Assembly: GCF_001613045.1 (NCBI RefSeq) | Contig: NZ_BDBP01000038.1 | Span: 1 to 64,000 of the forward strand | Length of the DNA: 64,000 nt | Source: Nocardia lijiangensis NBRC 108240 | GTDB taxonomy: Bacteria; Actinomycetota; Actinomycetes; Mycobacteriales; Mycobacteriaceae | Reading direction: 5' to 3' | Shown here: piece by piece, positions 8,982 through 18,407 of the stretch | How the letters are laid out: each line of letters begins with the position of its first letter | Position numbering within the stretch: the first letter of the stretch is position 1 | Translations under genes and position numbers: made by a program | Notes under the pieces: generated by a model | What the model saw: only the letters and a program-made list of their open reading frames with translations | The model's database searches: none | Told to the model about the DNA's origin: nothing

Positions 8982-10637
8982 TCAGTTGGTCTTGCGTGCC
9001 GAGCGGGCGGGTCGCTTGGGTGCTGCGGCGCGTCTGCTCAGCGCGGTCTTCCACAGGTGCATGGACAGATAGGAGCGCCACGGCGCCCAGCGTGCAGTCG
9101 TGCTCAGGTCGATGCCGAGCAGGTCTGCGCCCTGCCGGACGACCAGGTCGGTGTCGAGCAAGATATCGGGGTCGGCCAGCAGCCGCATGATCACGTAGTC
9201 GGCGGTCCACGGTCCGACGCCGTCCAAGGCGAGCAGATCGCGGCGCAGCTCGGCCGCGGTGCGTCCGGGATGCAGCTGCAGATCGCCCGCCGCGATCGCG
9301 GCCGCGGCGGCGACGATCGAGCGGATGCGCCGCGCCGGGCCGGTCAGCACCTCGGCGCCCCGCTCGGCGATGACGGCCGGGGTCGGGAACAGTCGCGGCA
9401 CCGGCCCCTCGACGGGATCGCCGAGCGCCTCCACCAACCGGGCCGTGTGTGTCGCCGCGGCCGACACCGAGATCTGCTGACCGATCATCGTGCGCAGCAA
9501 CAGTTCCGGGCCGTCCAGGCATCCGGGCACTCGGATGCCCGGGGTGAACAGCACCCGATCGGCACCGGTGCGCGACATGCCCGCGCCGACCGTGGCGGGC
9601 GCACTGCCCGCATCGGGCAGGGTGGCGGTGCGCACCCGGCGCGCGTCCTCGTCGTCGAAGGCGTCCACGGCCCGGCCTGCGGATGCGCGAGGTGCGCTGC
9701 TTGCGAACGCGGCCATCGCGTCCGCGCCGAGCACCTCGTCGATGCCGACCGGATCGGCGTCCAGATCGAGCAGGTGACGCAGCCGCGCGACGGTCGGCGC
9801 GAGATCGCGCATGTCGTGCAGTGCCAGCTCCGCGCGCACGTGATCGCCGCGGAAGCCGAGCCGGGCTGTCGCGTGTCCGTGCGGCGTGCGCAGATTCCTG
9901 GTGTAGACGCGGTCTTCCCACAGCTCCATGCCGGGCGCCACGTGCGCGGAGAGGAACCACTCCAGCCAGGCGCGGTCCATCGGCTCCCGGTACGGAAGGC
10001 GAAGCGAGAGTGTGCCGTTCGCGGTCGGCGCGGGCTGTGCCGGGTCTTTGCGCGCGCGCTGTGACTCGGTGCGCATGGTGGTCGGGCTGACCGCGAACAC
10101 CTCGCGCACGGTGTCGTTGAACTGCCGGATGCTGGCGAAGCCCGCCGCGAACGCGATATCCGACATCGGCATCGCGGTGGTCTGGATGAGCAGGCGCGCG
10201 GTGTGTGCGCGGTGCGCTCTGGCCAGCGCAAGCGGACCGGCCCCGAGTTCGGTGGTGAGCACCCGGGTGAGCTGGCGCTGGGAATAGCCGAGGGTGGCGG
10301 CCAGCGCGGGCACCCCGCCCCGCTCGATGACGCCGTCGCCGATCAGCCGCATGGCCCTGGCCGCCAGATCGGCCCTGGTGTTCCACAGTGGCGAGCCGGG
10401 CGCCGCATCCGGCAGGCAGCGGCGGCACGCACGGAAACCCGCGTGCTGCGCCGCGGCCGCCGTCGGCAGGAAGCTGACATTCGCCCGCTTCGGGGTGATC
10501 GCCGGACACGAAGGGCGGCAATAGATTCCGGTGGTACGCACCGCCGTGAAGAACTGACCGTCGAAGCGCGAGTCGCGCGTCGATACCGCCCGATAGCACT
10601 GCTCGAAATCCAACGCCGTGATCGTCACGCATTCCAC
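8982..10637 (-). CDS. Ada-type regulator fused to AlkA 3-methyladenine DNA glycosylase
   Basis: 551 residues with three parts. An N-terminal Ada metal-binding domain has Cys40, Cys44, Cys71 and Cys74; Cys40 is the predicted methyl-phosphotriester acceptor. A middle AraC-type helix-turn-helix region spans about 90-190. A C-terminal AlkA-like glycosylase has the HhH motif LDGVGPWTADYV near residue 475 and an Asp-rich stretch after it (DILLDTD) that includes the candidate catalytic aspartate. Such fusions sense methylated DNA, activate the adaptive response and excise alkylated bases. Ogt, the missing O6-methylguanine domain of classical Ada, is encoded next door. Confidence 0.93.
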   Translation of the reverse strand: MECVTITALDFEQCYRAVSTRDSRFDGQFFTAVRTTGIYCRPSCPAITPKRANVSFLPTAAAAQHAGFRACRRCLPDAAPGSPLWNTRADLAARAMRLIGDGVIERGGVPALAATLGYSQRQLTRVLTTELGAGPLALARAHRAHTARLLIQTTAMPMSDIAFAAGFASIRQFNDTVREVFAVSPTTMRTESQRARKDPAQPAPTANGTLSLRLPYREPMDRAWLEWFLSAHVAPGMELWEDRVYTRNLRTPHGHATARLGFRGDHVRAELALHDMRDLAPTVARLRHLLDLDADPVGIDEVLGADAMAAFASSAPRASAGRAVDAFDDEDARRVRTATLPDAGSAPATVGAGMSRTGADRVLFTPGIRVPGCLDGPELLLRTMIGQQISVSAAATHTARLVEALGDPVEGPVPRLFPTPAVIAERGAEVLTGPARRIRSIVAAAAAIAAGDLQLHPGRTAAELRRDLLALDGVGPWTADYVIMRLLADPDILLDTDLVVRQGADLLGIDLSTTARWAPWRSYLSMHLWKTALSRRAAAPKRPARSARKTN

Positions 10638-10701
10638 AATGTCACCCGTCGCCGCCCCGTGCTAGCGGAAATCAGACACTATCGCCAGGCCGGCTCCCGG
10701 C

Positions 10702-10766
10702 GCCACAGACCGTCCACACGCCTCACACAGGCACAGCGCGTGTGAAGCGTGCGGACGGTCTGTGGC
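10702..10766 (-). terminator. Long stem-loop terminator after cstA-ybdD
   Basis: 27-nt arms at 10702-10728 and 10740-10766 pair with two mismatches around an 11-nt loop; the outer 14 bp (GCCACAGACCGTCC) are perfect. It begins 10 bp past the ybdD stop on the minus strand, so it most likely ends the cstA-ybdD transcript and insulates the downstream repair operon. The stem is unusually long for an actinobacterial terminator. Confidence 0.8.
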
Positions 10767-10776
10767 AGGTGGTGGA

Positions 10777-11019
10777 TCAGCAGCAGCGGTTGGTGGGGCT
10801 GCGGTCTGCTTCGGCGTGGCGGTCGCGCCAGTATTGGCGCTCGGTGGGGATCGGGCAGCCCGGGTGGGTGCGCCGCAGATGGGCCACATACCGCTGGTAG
10901 TCCTGGCCGCCGAGGATGGAGCTGAACCACCAGACGACCCCGCGCACCGCGTCGAACGCACGCCGCGGGAGGGCCGGTCGCGCTGACCTGCCCTCCCGCG
11001 ACGCGAGCGATTCGCCCAT
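10777..11019 (-). CDS. YbdD/YjiX family small protein
   Basis: 80 residues from an ATG whose A is the last base of the cstA TAA stop (TAATG overlap), so the two are translationally coupled. The family hallmarks are visible: a V-W-W-F segment, SILGGQDYQRYV-like core, HLRRTHPG, and the PTERQYWRDR motif, with a Cys-Cys C-terminus. This family is almost always encoded beside CstA/BtsT pyruvate and peptide importers and is thought to support their function; its mechanism is not known. Confidence 0.88.
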   Translation of the reverse strand: MGESLASREGRSARPALPRRAFDAVRGVVWWFSSILGGQDYQRYVAHLRRTHPGCPIPTERQYWRDRHAEADRSPTNRCC

Positions 11020-13298
11020 TACGCGGGCGCTTCCGCCTTGGCCGCGCCCTGCGCGTGGGCCGCGCCGGGTGCGCGCACCTTGCCCGTGGCGATCAGCTCG
11101 TCCCATTCCTTCTGCACGGCCTTCTCCGTCGCGGTGGCGACGAACCCGCTCGGCGCGAAGATCTTCGACGGCTCCTCCGGCGACTCGGTGGTCTCACCAC
11201 CGCCGGAGCGCCAGGCACGGAAGCACACCAGCGCCCCGACCACCGCGACGATCAGCACCAGCACCGCGAACACGATCGAGAGCGTGCCCTGGATGAAGGT
11301 GTTGCGGATGACGGTCTCGACGTCCTCCGGCGTCTTCGCCGTCAGGCAGAGCTTCCCGGCTTCCTGCGCCTGCTGGCAGAGGCTGTGCTGCTTCCAGTAG
11401 CCCAGCTTCGGATCGTCGGAGAAGATCTTCTGCCAGGACGCGGTCATCGTCACGAGCAGGTCCCAGGCGAGCGGAATGCCCGGAATCCAGGCCCATTTCG
11501 CCAGGCCCTTCTTCACGATGATGGTCATCACGACGGTCAGCGCGACGGCGGCCAGCAACTGGTTGGCGATACCGAACAGCGGGTAGAGCGCGTTGATGCC
11601 GCCGAGCGGATCGGTGACGCCCATCAGCAGGATGGAACCCCACGCCGCGACCACGACGAACGAGCACAGCCACGCACCGACCCGCCAGGACGGATCCTTG
11701 AACTTGCTCAGCGGGCCGCCGAAGTTGCCCAGCGCGTCCGAAGTCATGAACCGCGCCACACGGGTGCCCGCGTCGATCGTGGTCAGGATGAACAGCGCCT
11801 CGAACATGATCGCGAAGTGGTACCAGAACGACTTCATGCTTTCGCCGCCGAGGAACTGGTGGAACACCTCGGAGATGCCGACCGCCAGGGTCGGCGCGCC
11901 GCCGGTGCGCGAGATGATGCTGTTCTCGCCCACGTCCGCGGCGGCGCCGGAGTAGGTCTCGGGCGTGGCGGGCGGACCGGCAAGGCCGAGCGAATTGGTG
12001 TAGGCGGCAGCCTTTTCCGGGGTGCCGCCGGTCAGGCCGAGCGGCGCGTTCATGCCGAAGTACAGGTGCTGGTCGATGATCGAGGCGGTGATGATGGCCA
12101 TCACGGCGACGAACGACTCCATCAGCATGCCGCCGTAGCCGATCATCCGCGCGTGCGATTCCTTCTCCAGCAGCTTGGGCGTGGTGCCGGAGGAGACGAG
12201 CGCGTGGAATCCGGAGAGCGCGCCGCAGGCGATGGTGATGAACAGGAACGGGAACAGGCTGCCCGCAAAGGCCGGACCGGTGCCGGTGGAGGCGAAGTCG
12301 GAGATCGCGGGCGCCTTCAGCACCGGCATGGTGATGAGGATGCCGACCGCGAGCAGGCCGATGGTGCCGATCTTCATGAACGTGGACAAGTAGTCGCGCG
12401 GGGCGAGCAGCAGCCAGACCGGCAGCACCGAGGCCAGGAAGCCGTAGGCGATCAGCAACCAGGCAATGGTGGTCCGCGACAGCGTGAACCAGTCGGCGCC
12501 CCACTCGGTTTCGGACACCCAGCCGCCGGAGACGATGGCGAGCAGCAGTAGCGCGATGCCGATCGCGGACACCTCGCCGACCTTGCCGGGCCGCAGGAAC
12601 CGCAGGTAGACGCCCATGAACAGGGCGATCGGGATGGTCATCGCGATGGAGAAGACGCCCCACGGGCTCTCGCCGAGCGCGTTCACCACGACCAGCGCGA
12701 GCACCGCGAGCAGGATCATCATGATCACGAGAATCGCCACGATGGCCGCGATGCCGCCGACCGCGCCGAGTTCGTCACGCGCCATCTGCCCGAGGCTGCG
12801 CCCGCGCCGCTTGGTGGAGGCCCACAGCACCAGGTAGTCCTGCACCGCACCGGCCAGACAGACGCCGACCACGATCCAGATGGTGCCCGGCAGATAGCCC
12901 ATCTGCGCGGCGAGCACCGGACCGACCAGCGGACCCGCGCCCGCGATGGCGGCGAAGTGGTGCCCGTAGAGCACCCGCCGATCCATCGGCATGAAATCCT
13001 TGCCGTTCTCCAGGATTTCGGCGGGCGTCGCGAGGTCGTCGCGCGGCTTGGTGATCTTCCACTCGATGAATCGCGCGTAGAAGCGGTAGGCGATGATGTA
13101 GGTGCTCACCGCCGCGATCACGATCCAGACCGCGTTGACGTCCTCTCCGCGCGCTATGGCGAGGATGGCCCAGGCGACCGCGCCGAGTATCGCGATTCCG
13201 GCGAAGATTGCCTTCTTCGCCGGGGTTATCGGGGACCTGTCCACCACGCCGACGGGCGGCAGGTCGGGGTCGGTCCGCAGATATTCGATTGTCGCCAT
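11019..13298 (-). CDS. cstA: CstA-family carbon-starvation transporter
   Basis: 759 residues from the ATG at 13298, which has an AGGAG ribosome-binding sequence upstream. Numerous membrane segments are present. Conserved CstA features include GHHFAAIAGAGPLVGPVLAAQ, the TKRRGRSLGQMARDELG loop, SGFHALVSSGTTPKLL and DAGTRVARFM. CstA/BtsT proteins take up pyruvate or small peptides when preferred carbon is scarce. The overlapping ybdD partner supports the call. A family member ranges around 700-770 residues, so this is full length. Substrate choice between pyruvate and peptides cannot be settled here. Confidence 0.93.
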   Translation of the reverse strand: MATIEYLRTDPDLPPVGVVDRSPITPAKKAIFAGIAILGAVAWAILAIARGEDVNAVWIVIAAVSTYIIAYRFYARFIEWKITKPRDDLATPAEILENGKDFMPMDRRVLYGHHFAAIAGAGPLVGPVLAAQMGYLPGTIWIVVGVCLAGAVQDYLVLWASTKRRGRSLGQMARDELGAVGGIAAIVAILVIMMILLAVLALVVVNALGESPWGVFSIAMTIPIALFMGVYLRFLRPGKVGEVSAIGIALLLLAIVSGGWVSETEWGADWFTLSRTTIAWLLIAYGFLASVLPVWLLLAPRDYLSTFMKIGTIGLLAVGILITMPVLKAPAISDFASTGTGPAFAGSLFPFLFITIACGALSGFHALVSSGTTPKLLEKESHARMIGYGGMLMESFVAVMAIITASIIDQHLYFGMNAPLGLTGGTPEKAAAYTNSLGLAGPPATPETYSGAAADVGENSIISRTGGAPTLAVGISEVFHQFLGGESMKSFWYHFAIMFEALFILTTIDAGTRVARFMTSDALGNFGGPLSKFKDPSWRVGAWLCSFVVVAAWGSILLMGVTDPLGGINALYPLFGIANQLLAAVALTVVMTIIVKKGLAKWAWIPGIPLAWDLLVTMTASWQKIFSDDPKLGYWKQHSLCQQAQEAGKLCLTAKTPEDVETVIRNTFIQGTLSIVFAVLVLIVAVVGALVCFRAWRSGGGETTESPEEPSKIFAPSGFVATATEKAVQKEWDELIATGKVRAPGAAHAQGAAKAEAPA

Positions 13299-13492
13299 CT
13301 GCCTACTCTCCTGTGAAACGCGCAGGATCTCGACGTGCGGGATCTTGCTGAAACACGAGACAAAGTAGCCCATGGCCGATCGTCGTTGCGCGGATTCCGG
13401 CCATCGATGGGCGACCGTTAAATATTGTTCGTGTGTCGGCCCGCACGTTATTCATAGCCGGACGTATGCTGCGGTGCTGTTCGTCACACTCC

Positions 13493-14887
13493 ATGTCCGC
13501 CCCGAGGAGGGCTGTTCTGGATCCGACCCCGCGTTCGCCCGCGCCGTGCCCGGCCGCGCGCGCCCTCGGGCGGCCGACCACCGCAGCGCCGCGCGGAATT
13601 CGCAGGCGCACCCTGCTCGGCTCGGCGCTCGCCGCGCCGCTGCTGGCGGGTGCGTGCGGTTCCGACGACGACGCGCTGACGTTCTTCTTCCAGGCCCGTC
13701 CCGAAGAGGCGCGAGTCCGGCTGCGGATCATCGACGAGTTCCGTAAGCGGCATCCGGACATTCCGGTGCGCACCATCATGTCGGGTCCGGATCCGTTGCA
13801 GCAGATGCTCACCTACTGCGCGGGCGGCAAATGCCCCGATGTGCTGATGGCCTGGGAACTGCTCTACGCGGGGCTGGCCGAGCGCGGCGTGCTGCTCGAT
13901 CTGCGCACGCTGCTGGACAAGGAGCCCGAGTACGCCGCCGCATTGCGCCGCGACAGTTTTCCCACGCTGTACGACACCTTCACCTACGGCGGCGGCCAGT
14001 ACGCGCTGCCCGAGCAGTGGTCCGGCGTCTTCCTCTATTACAACCGCGCGCTGTTCGCCGAAGCCGGGCTGACGCCGCCGGTTCGCTGGCGCGACGCGTG
14101 GAGTTTCGACGAATTCCTCGCCGCCGCCCGCGCGCTCACCCGCCGCGATGCCGACGGGCGCACCAGGCAGTGGGGTTTCGCCGACGCCTGGGTGCCGTAC
14201 TTCTCGGCCGCCTGCTTCGGGATGAACAACGGCGCCGAATGGTTCACGCCCTCGGTGAATCCGACCCGCACCAATCTCGGCGATCCGCGCTTCGCGGAGG
14301 GGTTCCAGTTCTACGCCGATCTCGCGGTGCGGCACCGGGTGGCGCCGAGAGTCGCCGACCAGCAGTCGGTTTCGGCACCGGATTTGTTCCGGCGCGGTCG
14401 CGCGGCCATGGCGCTCGGCGGGCACTGGCTGTACTCCGAATTCGCGGGCAACGACGGCGTTCCCATCGATCTGACCGTGCTTCCGGTCGGCCCACAGGGC
14501 GGATCCGGGGCGATCACCGACGTCGGTTGCACCGGCCTGTCCATCGCCGCCGACAGCCCGCGCATCGAACAGGCTTGGGAGTTCGTGAAATTCGCGACCG
14601 GACCGGTCGGGCAGGCCATCGTCGCCGAGTCCGGACTGTTCGTGCCGGTACTGAAATCCGCTATGGCCACACCGGGATTCGCGGCGGCGCACCGCGAGAT
14701 CCGGAATCTGGAGGTGATGACCGACGGTCCGGCCAATTCGCGTCCGCTGCCGGTGACGCCGATGTGGGGCAAGGTGTCGGCGCTGCTCGAACGGGGCGGG
14801 AACCGGGTGCTGCGGGGTGCGGCGACCGCGCAGTCGGAGAGCGGTCGGCTCGCCGCGGACGTCGACGAGTTGCTGGCGGCGCGATGA
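13493..14887 (+). CDS. Carbohydrate ABC transporter substrate-binding lipoprotein
   Basis: About 464 residues from the ATG at 13493; in-frame starts further upstream (13433) would only lengthen the leader. The leader has an RRRTLLG twin-Arg-like motif, a hydrophobic stretch and a LAGAC lipobox, predicting a lipid-anchored, possibly Tat-exported protein. The rest fits the family 1 solute-binding fold (FRKRHPDIPV; GKCPDVLMAW; YALPEQW; KFATGPVGQ). Its stop overlaps the next gene by ATGA. With the two permeases it forms a CUT1-type importer of a sugar or oligosaccharide; the sugar is unknown. Confidence 0.9.
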   Translation: MSAPRRAVLDPTPRSPAPCPAARALGRPTTAAPRGIRRRTLLGSALAAPLLAGACGSDDDALTFFFQARPEEARVRLRIIDEFRKRHPDIPVRTIMSGPDPLQQMLTYCAGGKCPDVLMAWELLYAGLAERGVLLDLRTLLDKEPEYAAALRRDSFPTLYDTFTYGGGQYALPEQWSGVFLYYNRALFAEAGLTPPVRWRDAWSFDEFLAAARALTRRDADGRTRQWGFADAWVPYFSAACFGMNNGAEWFTPSVNPTRTNLGDPRFAEGFQFYADLAVRHRVAPRVADQQSVSAPDLFRRGRAAMALGGHWLYSEFAGNDGVPIDLTVLPVGPQGGSGAITDVGCTGLSIAADSPRIEQAWEFVKFATGPVGQAIVAESGLFVPVLKSAMATPGFAAAHREIRNLEVMTDGPANSRPLPVTPMWGKVSALLERGGNRVLRGAATAQSESGRLAADVDELLAAR

Positions 14888-15864
14888 GTACCTCCGTCGA
14901 CGACGCGGTGCTGGACGACGCGGGAACGCCCATTCCGCAACGCAAGACGAGGGGATCGCGCAGGGGCACGGCGCGGCCCGGACGGCTGGCGCGCAGGCGG
15001 GAGCGGGCCGGATGGTTGTTCGTCGCACCGAATCTGGCCGCGGTGCTGGTCTTCCTGCTGTTCCCGCTCGGCTTCTCGCTGTATCTGAGCTTCCACGCGT
15101 GGGATCTGTTCAGCCCGCCGCGGTTCGTCGGAACAGCGAACTATCGTCGGCTGTTCGGCTCCGATCCGCTGTTCCTGATAGCACTGCGCAATACCGCGGT
15201 GTTCACCGTGCTGACGGTGCTGCCGACGGTGGCGATCGGGCTGGTGGTCGCGGCCGTGCTGAACCGAAAGCTGGCCGGTATCGGCCTGTTTCGCACCATC
15301 GCATTCCTGCCGCTGGTGGCGTCGACGGTGGCGATGGCGGTGGTGTGGCGGTTCATCTTCACCACCGACGACGGGCTGCTCAACATAGGGCTCGGCTGGT
15401 TCGGCATCGACCCGGTGCCGTGGCTGACGGACCCGGACTGGGCGCTGGTCTCGCTCAGCATCGTGACCGTGTGGAAGAGCGTGCCGTTCGCCACCGTCAT
15501 CCTGCTGGCGGCCATGCAGGGCGTGCCGGAAACCCTGTACGAGGCGGCGAAGATCGATGGAGCGGGCGCCGTGCGGCGCTTCCGGTCGGTGACGCTTCCG
15601 CTGATCCGCGGGCCGCTGTCGTTCGTCTTCGTGATCACCGTCATCAACTCGGTGCAGGCCTTCGACCAGGCGTACGCGCTCACCGGCGGCAGCGGCGGTC
15701 CCGAGACCGGCACCTATCTGCTCGGGATCATGCTGTTCCAGCACGCCTTCGGGTTCTACGAGGTGGGCTACGCCTCCGCGCTGGCCTGGGTGATCTTCGC
15801 GATCCTGTTGGTGCTGACGGTTCTTCAATTACGTCTGTCTCGGCGTGAGGAGACCGAGTTGTGA
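14884..15864 (+). CDS. Carbohydrate ABC transporter permease (MalF/UgpA-like)
   Basis: 326 residues from the ATG at 14884 inside the ATGA overlap with the binding-protein gene. After a basic N-terminus there are six membrane segments and the EAA loop YEAAKIDGAGAVRRFRSVTLP, which docks the ATPase. It overlaps the next permease gene by GTGA. It is the first membrane subunit of the importer. No ATPase gene is present in the cluster, consistent with the shared MsiK-type ATPase used by many actinobacterial CUT1 systems. Confidence 0.92.
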   Translation: MSTSVDDAVLDDAGTPIPQRKTRGSRRGTARPGRLARRRERAGWLFVAPNLAAVLVFLLFPLGFSLYLSFHAWDLFSPPRFVGTANYRRLFGSDPLFLIALRNTAVFTVLTVLPTVAIGLVVAAVLNRKLAGIGLFRTIAFLPLVASTVAMAVVWRFIFTTDDGLLNIGLGWFGIDPVPWLTDPDWALVSLSIVTVWKSVPFATVILLAAMQGVPETLYEAAKIDGAGAVRRFRSVTLPLIRGPLSFVFVITVINSVQAFDQAYALTGGSGGPETGTYLLGIMLFQHAFGFYEVGYASALAWVIFAILLVLTVLQLRLSRREETEL

Positions 15865-16817
15865 ACGCCGAGAAGATCTTTCACCGGAGGGGCAAGACCG
15901 CGGCGAGCGCCCGATCTGCCGGAGGCCGGGCAGCCGGACAGGGACCACCCCGACTCGATGGTCGTGCAGCCCGCGGTCGCGTGGACCGGGCGGTCGTACG
16001 CAGGTTGGTACGCGGCATCGGCATCTACGCCGCGCTGGTCGGCGTCGCGTGGTGTGCGCTGGCGCCGATCCTGTGGGCGCTGTCGGGTTCGCTGAAACGC
16101 GACGGCGAGATCACCGAGCCGACCATGCTGCCCGCGGATCCGCAGTGGTCCAACTTCGGCCGGGTGTTCGAGCTGCTGCCGATGGGCCGCATGCTGCTCA
16201 ACACCACCGTCTACGCGGCGTGCGTGACCGCGGGGCAGGTGTTCTTCTGTTCGCTGGCGGGATATGCCTTCGCGCGCTTGCGTTTTCGCGGAAGAGAGAC
16301 GTTGTTCCTGGCCTACCTCGCGACGCTGATGGTGCCGCTCACCGTCACGGTGATCCCGCAGTTCCTGCTCATGCGCGCCTTCGGCTGGGTGGACACGGCA
16401 TGGTCGATGATCGTGCCCGGCCTGTTCGGCAGCGCCTTCGGCACCTACCTGATGCGCCAGTTCTTCCGCACGCTGCCAACGGAATTGGAGGAGGCCGCCA
16501 TCCTCGACGGCTGTTCCACCTGGCAGGTGTACTGGCGCGTGCTGCTCCCGCACACCCGCCCGGCTCTCATGGTGCTCGCGGTGCTCACCTGGATCACCGT
16601 GTGGAACGACTTCCTCTGGCCGCTGGTCATGATCCAGCGCAACGAGCTGGCGACGGTCACCCTCGGGCTGGTCCGCTTGCAAGGGCAGTACTACTCGCAG
16701 TGGCCGTTGCTCATGGCGGCCGCCGTCGTCATCCTGCTGCCCCTGCTCGCCGTCTACGCGATCGGTCAACGGGCGTTCATCCACGGCATCGCCATGTCCG
16801 GCCTCGGTGGCCGGTGA
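15861..16817 (+). CDS. Carbohydrate ABC transporter permease (MalG/UgpE-like)
   Basis: 318 residues starting with GTG at 15861, overlapping the previous stop. The roughly 50-residue basic N-terminal extension precedes the first membrane helix, then six helices and the EAA loop EEAAILDGCSTWQVYWRVLLP. The C-terminal IGQRAFIHGIAMSGL matches the MalG-type end that contacts the ATPase. It completes the heterodimeric channel. A GC-rich hairpin about 50 bp downstream probably ends the operon. Confidence 0.92.
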   Translation: MNAEKIFHRRGKTAASARSAGGRAAGQGPPRLDGRAARGRVDRAVVRRLVRGIGIYAALVGVAWCALAPILWALSGSLKRDGEITEPTMLPADPQWSNFGRVFELLPMGRMLLNTTVYAACVTAGQVFFCSLAGYAFARLRFRGRETLFLAYLATLMVPLTVTVIPQFLLMRAFGWVDTAWSMIVPGLFGSAFGTYLMRQFFRTLPTELEEAAILDGCSTWQVYWRVLLPHTRPALMVLAVLTWITVWNDFLWPLVMIQRNELATVTLGLVRLQGQYYSQWPLLMAAAVVILLPLLAVYAIGQRAFIHGIAMSGLGGR

Positions 16818-16863
16818 CGAAAGCTGCTGTCACGCAACCGATGCGGAAGAGGTGCCGAAGCGC

Positions 16864-16891
16864 GGCGGCGGCGTCCTACTGGGCCGCCGCC
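16864..16891. terminator. Hairpin between convergent permease and VOC genes
   Basis: GGCGGCGGC (16864-16872) pairs with GCCGCCGCC (16883-16891) around a 10-nt loop, midway between two convergent genes. It could serve both strands, but neither side has a clear T run. Confidence 0.55.
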
Positions 16892-16963
16892 ACCGAAGCT
16901 CCGTAGCGACCGCGCGAGATCGGATGTGCGGCATCGGTTTCCGACGTGGGGGAGCGGGGTGGG

Positions 16964-17386
16964 TTACTCGCCCCAGTAGGTGCCGAAGCTCCAGAGGTTG
17001 CCCTCGGGATCGCGGACGGTGAAGCCACGCGAACCGTAGTCCTCGTCGCGCAGGCCGCGCACCACCTCGGCGCCCGCGGCGGTCGCGCGGTCGAAGAGGT
17101 CGTCTGGCTTGTCGCAGACGATGTAGAGCGAGTCGTTGCCGGGCTTGCGCTGACCGAACGGAGTGTCGTCCTTGCTCGCGGAACCGAACATGATGCCGCC
17201 ACCGAGTGGCCAGCGCAGCTCGCCGTGCTCGACGATCGACGGATCGTCCTCGCGGGCGTAGACGGCCGAGACCTGGAAGCCGAAGGCGTTCACCAGGAAA
17301 TCGGTCATCGCCCTGGCGTCGCGGAAGGCGAGGCAGGGCCAGATCGCGGTGCGGGTGGTGGTGTTTGCTGTCGTGGGATTCGTCAT
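16964..17386 (-). CDS. VOC (glyoxalase/bleomycin-resistance fold) protein
   Basis: 140 residues forming one paired beta-alpha-beta-beta-beta unit. Features are AIWPCLAFRDARAMTDFLVNAFG at the N-terminus (in two conserved pieces), a middle EHGELRWPLGGGIMFG strand, and the typical C-terminal RDPEGNLWSFGTY. The ending is closest to PhnB/bleomycin-resistance-like VOC proteins of unassigned substrate. It starts 10 bp after the stop of an AraC-type regulator on the same strand, so the two are probably co-transcribed. Confidence 0.85.
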   Translation of the reverse strand: MTNPTTANTTTRTAIWPCLAFRDARAMTDFLVNAFGFQVSAVYAREDDPSIVEHGELRWPLGGGIMFGSASKDDTPFGQRKPGNDSLYIVCDKPDDLFDRATAAGAEVVRGLRDEDYGSRGFTVRDPEGNLWSFGTYWGE

Positions 17387-17396
17387 GACTCCAGCC

Positions 17397-18233
17397 TCAT
17401 CCTCCGACCCCCGGCTCGTCTTGGACGGATGGAATCTCCTCGGCCAGCCAGGTGGTCGGGCTGCACCCCGCGAGGTCGAGGAAATCGCGATTCAAGTGGG
17501 CCTGGTCGTAGTATCCGCAGGTCGCGGCGACCTGGGCGATGGAGACGAACGACGGCGTGCGCTCGAGCATCCGCCTGGCCCGCTCGAAACGGGTGATGCG
17601 GGCGGCGAGCTTCGGGCTCAGCCCGAACTCGGCGCCGAACTTGCGGGTCAGATGCTGACGGGTCCAGCCGATGCGCTCGGCCAGCGGACCGATGCTCGCG
17701 GTGCCGCCGCTGGCGACCACGGCCCGCCACGCCCAGGTGAGCTCGGGGGTGACGAGCCGGTCGGGACAGGACATGCGGGTGAGGATCTCGTCGCAGACGG
17801 CGAATCGTCGCGACCACGGCGCCTCGCCCTGGAGCCGCTCCCACAGCTCGTCACCGGTCGGACCCGCGAGCTCGGCGCATTCGAGCGAGGTGTTCCAGAT
17901 CTCCGCGGCGGGCAGCCCGAACAGCGTCCGGCAGCCGAGCGGGGTGAGCGCGATGGCCACGCCCTCCTGATGCCCGTCGTGCGCGATGGCGGCCGAACTC
18001 GCCTGCAATCCGCTGAGGACACAGCGGTAGTCGCGCGGCTGCTGGGCCGGATCGGTCTGCGCGACGACATCGATGGCCGGGCCGATGGCGACGATGAACG
18101 TGAGATGGCGCGACGGCATGCCCCGGTGCAGGCCGGGCGCGTATCCCGTCATCCGGTAGCCGAGGTAGTGATCGATGAATGCCGCCAGCGCGGGCGCCGG
18201 TCGGGCCGTCACCACCTCCGTGGTCGGCTCCAT
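17397..18233 (-). CDS. AraC family transcriptional regulator
   Basis: 278 residues from the ATG at 18233. The N-terminal domain (1-150) is a sensing region of the type seen in regulators paired with VOC proteins (HYLGYRMTGYAPGLHRGMPS; HLTFIVAIG). The C-terminal double helix-turn-helix spans about 175-265 and includes RIGWTRQHLTRKF and the second-helix motif CGYYDQAHLNRDF, then SPTTWLAEE. It most likely controls itself and the downstream VOC gene. No operator was resolved. Confidence 0.88.
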   Translation of the reverse strand: MEPTTEVVTARPAPALAAFIDHYLGYRMTGYAPGLHRGMPSRHLTFIVAIGPAIDVVAQTDPAQQPRDYRCVLSGLQASSAAIAHDGHQEGVAIALTPLGCRTLFGLPAAEIWNTSLECAELAGPTGDELWERLQGEAPWSRRFAVCDEILTRMSCPDRLVTPELTWAWRAVVASGGTASIGPLAERIGWTRQHLTRKFGAEFGLSPKLAARITRFERARRMLERTPSFVSIAQVAATCGYYDQAHLNRDFLDLAGCSPTTWLAEEIPSVQDEPGVGG

Positions 18234-18407
18234 ACGGGTCACGGTACGCCCGCGCGGGTCGTCCGCCCACCGATCTTCGGGCGCGCGAACGTGGCACACG
18301 CCGCGGTTCGGGGTGCGGTGAGATCGCGCACACGGGCGGCCTCGGGTCTGTGAGTTCGGATTGCCAGCCAGTTACCGTTACGCCTTCAGATGAGGAATGG
18401 AGGTGTC

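Noticed and set aside
13493..16817. A complete sugar ABC operon including its own ATPase
   Set aside because: No Walker A/B ABC protein is encoded in the cluster; a shared ATPase elsewhere is assumed.
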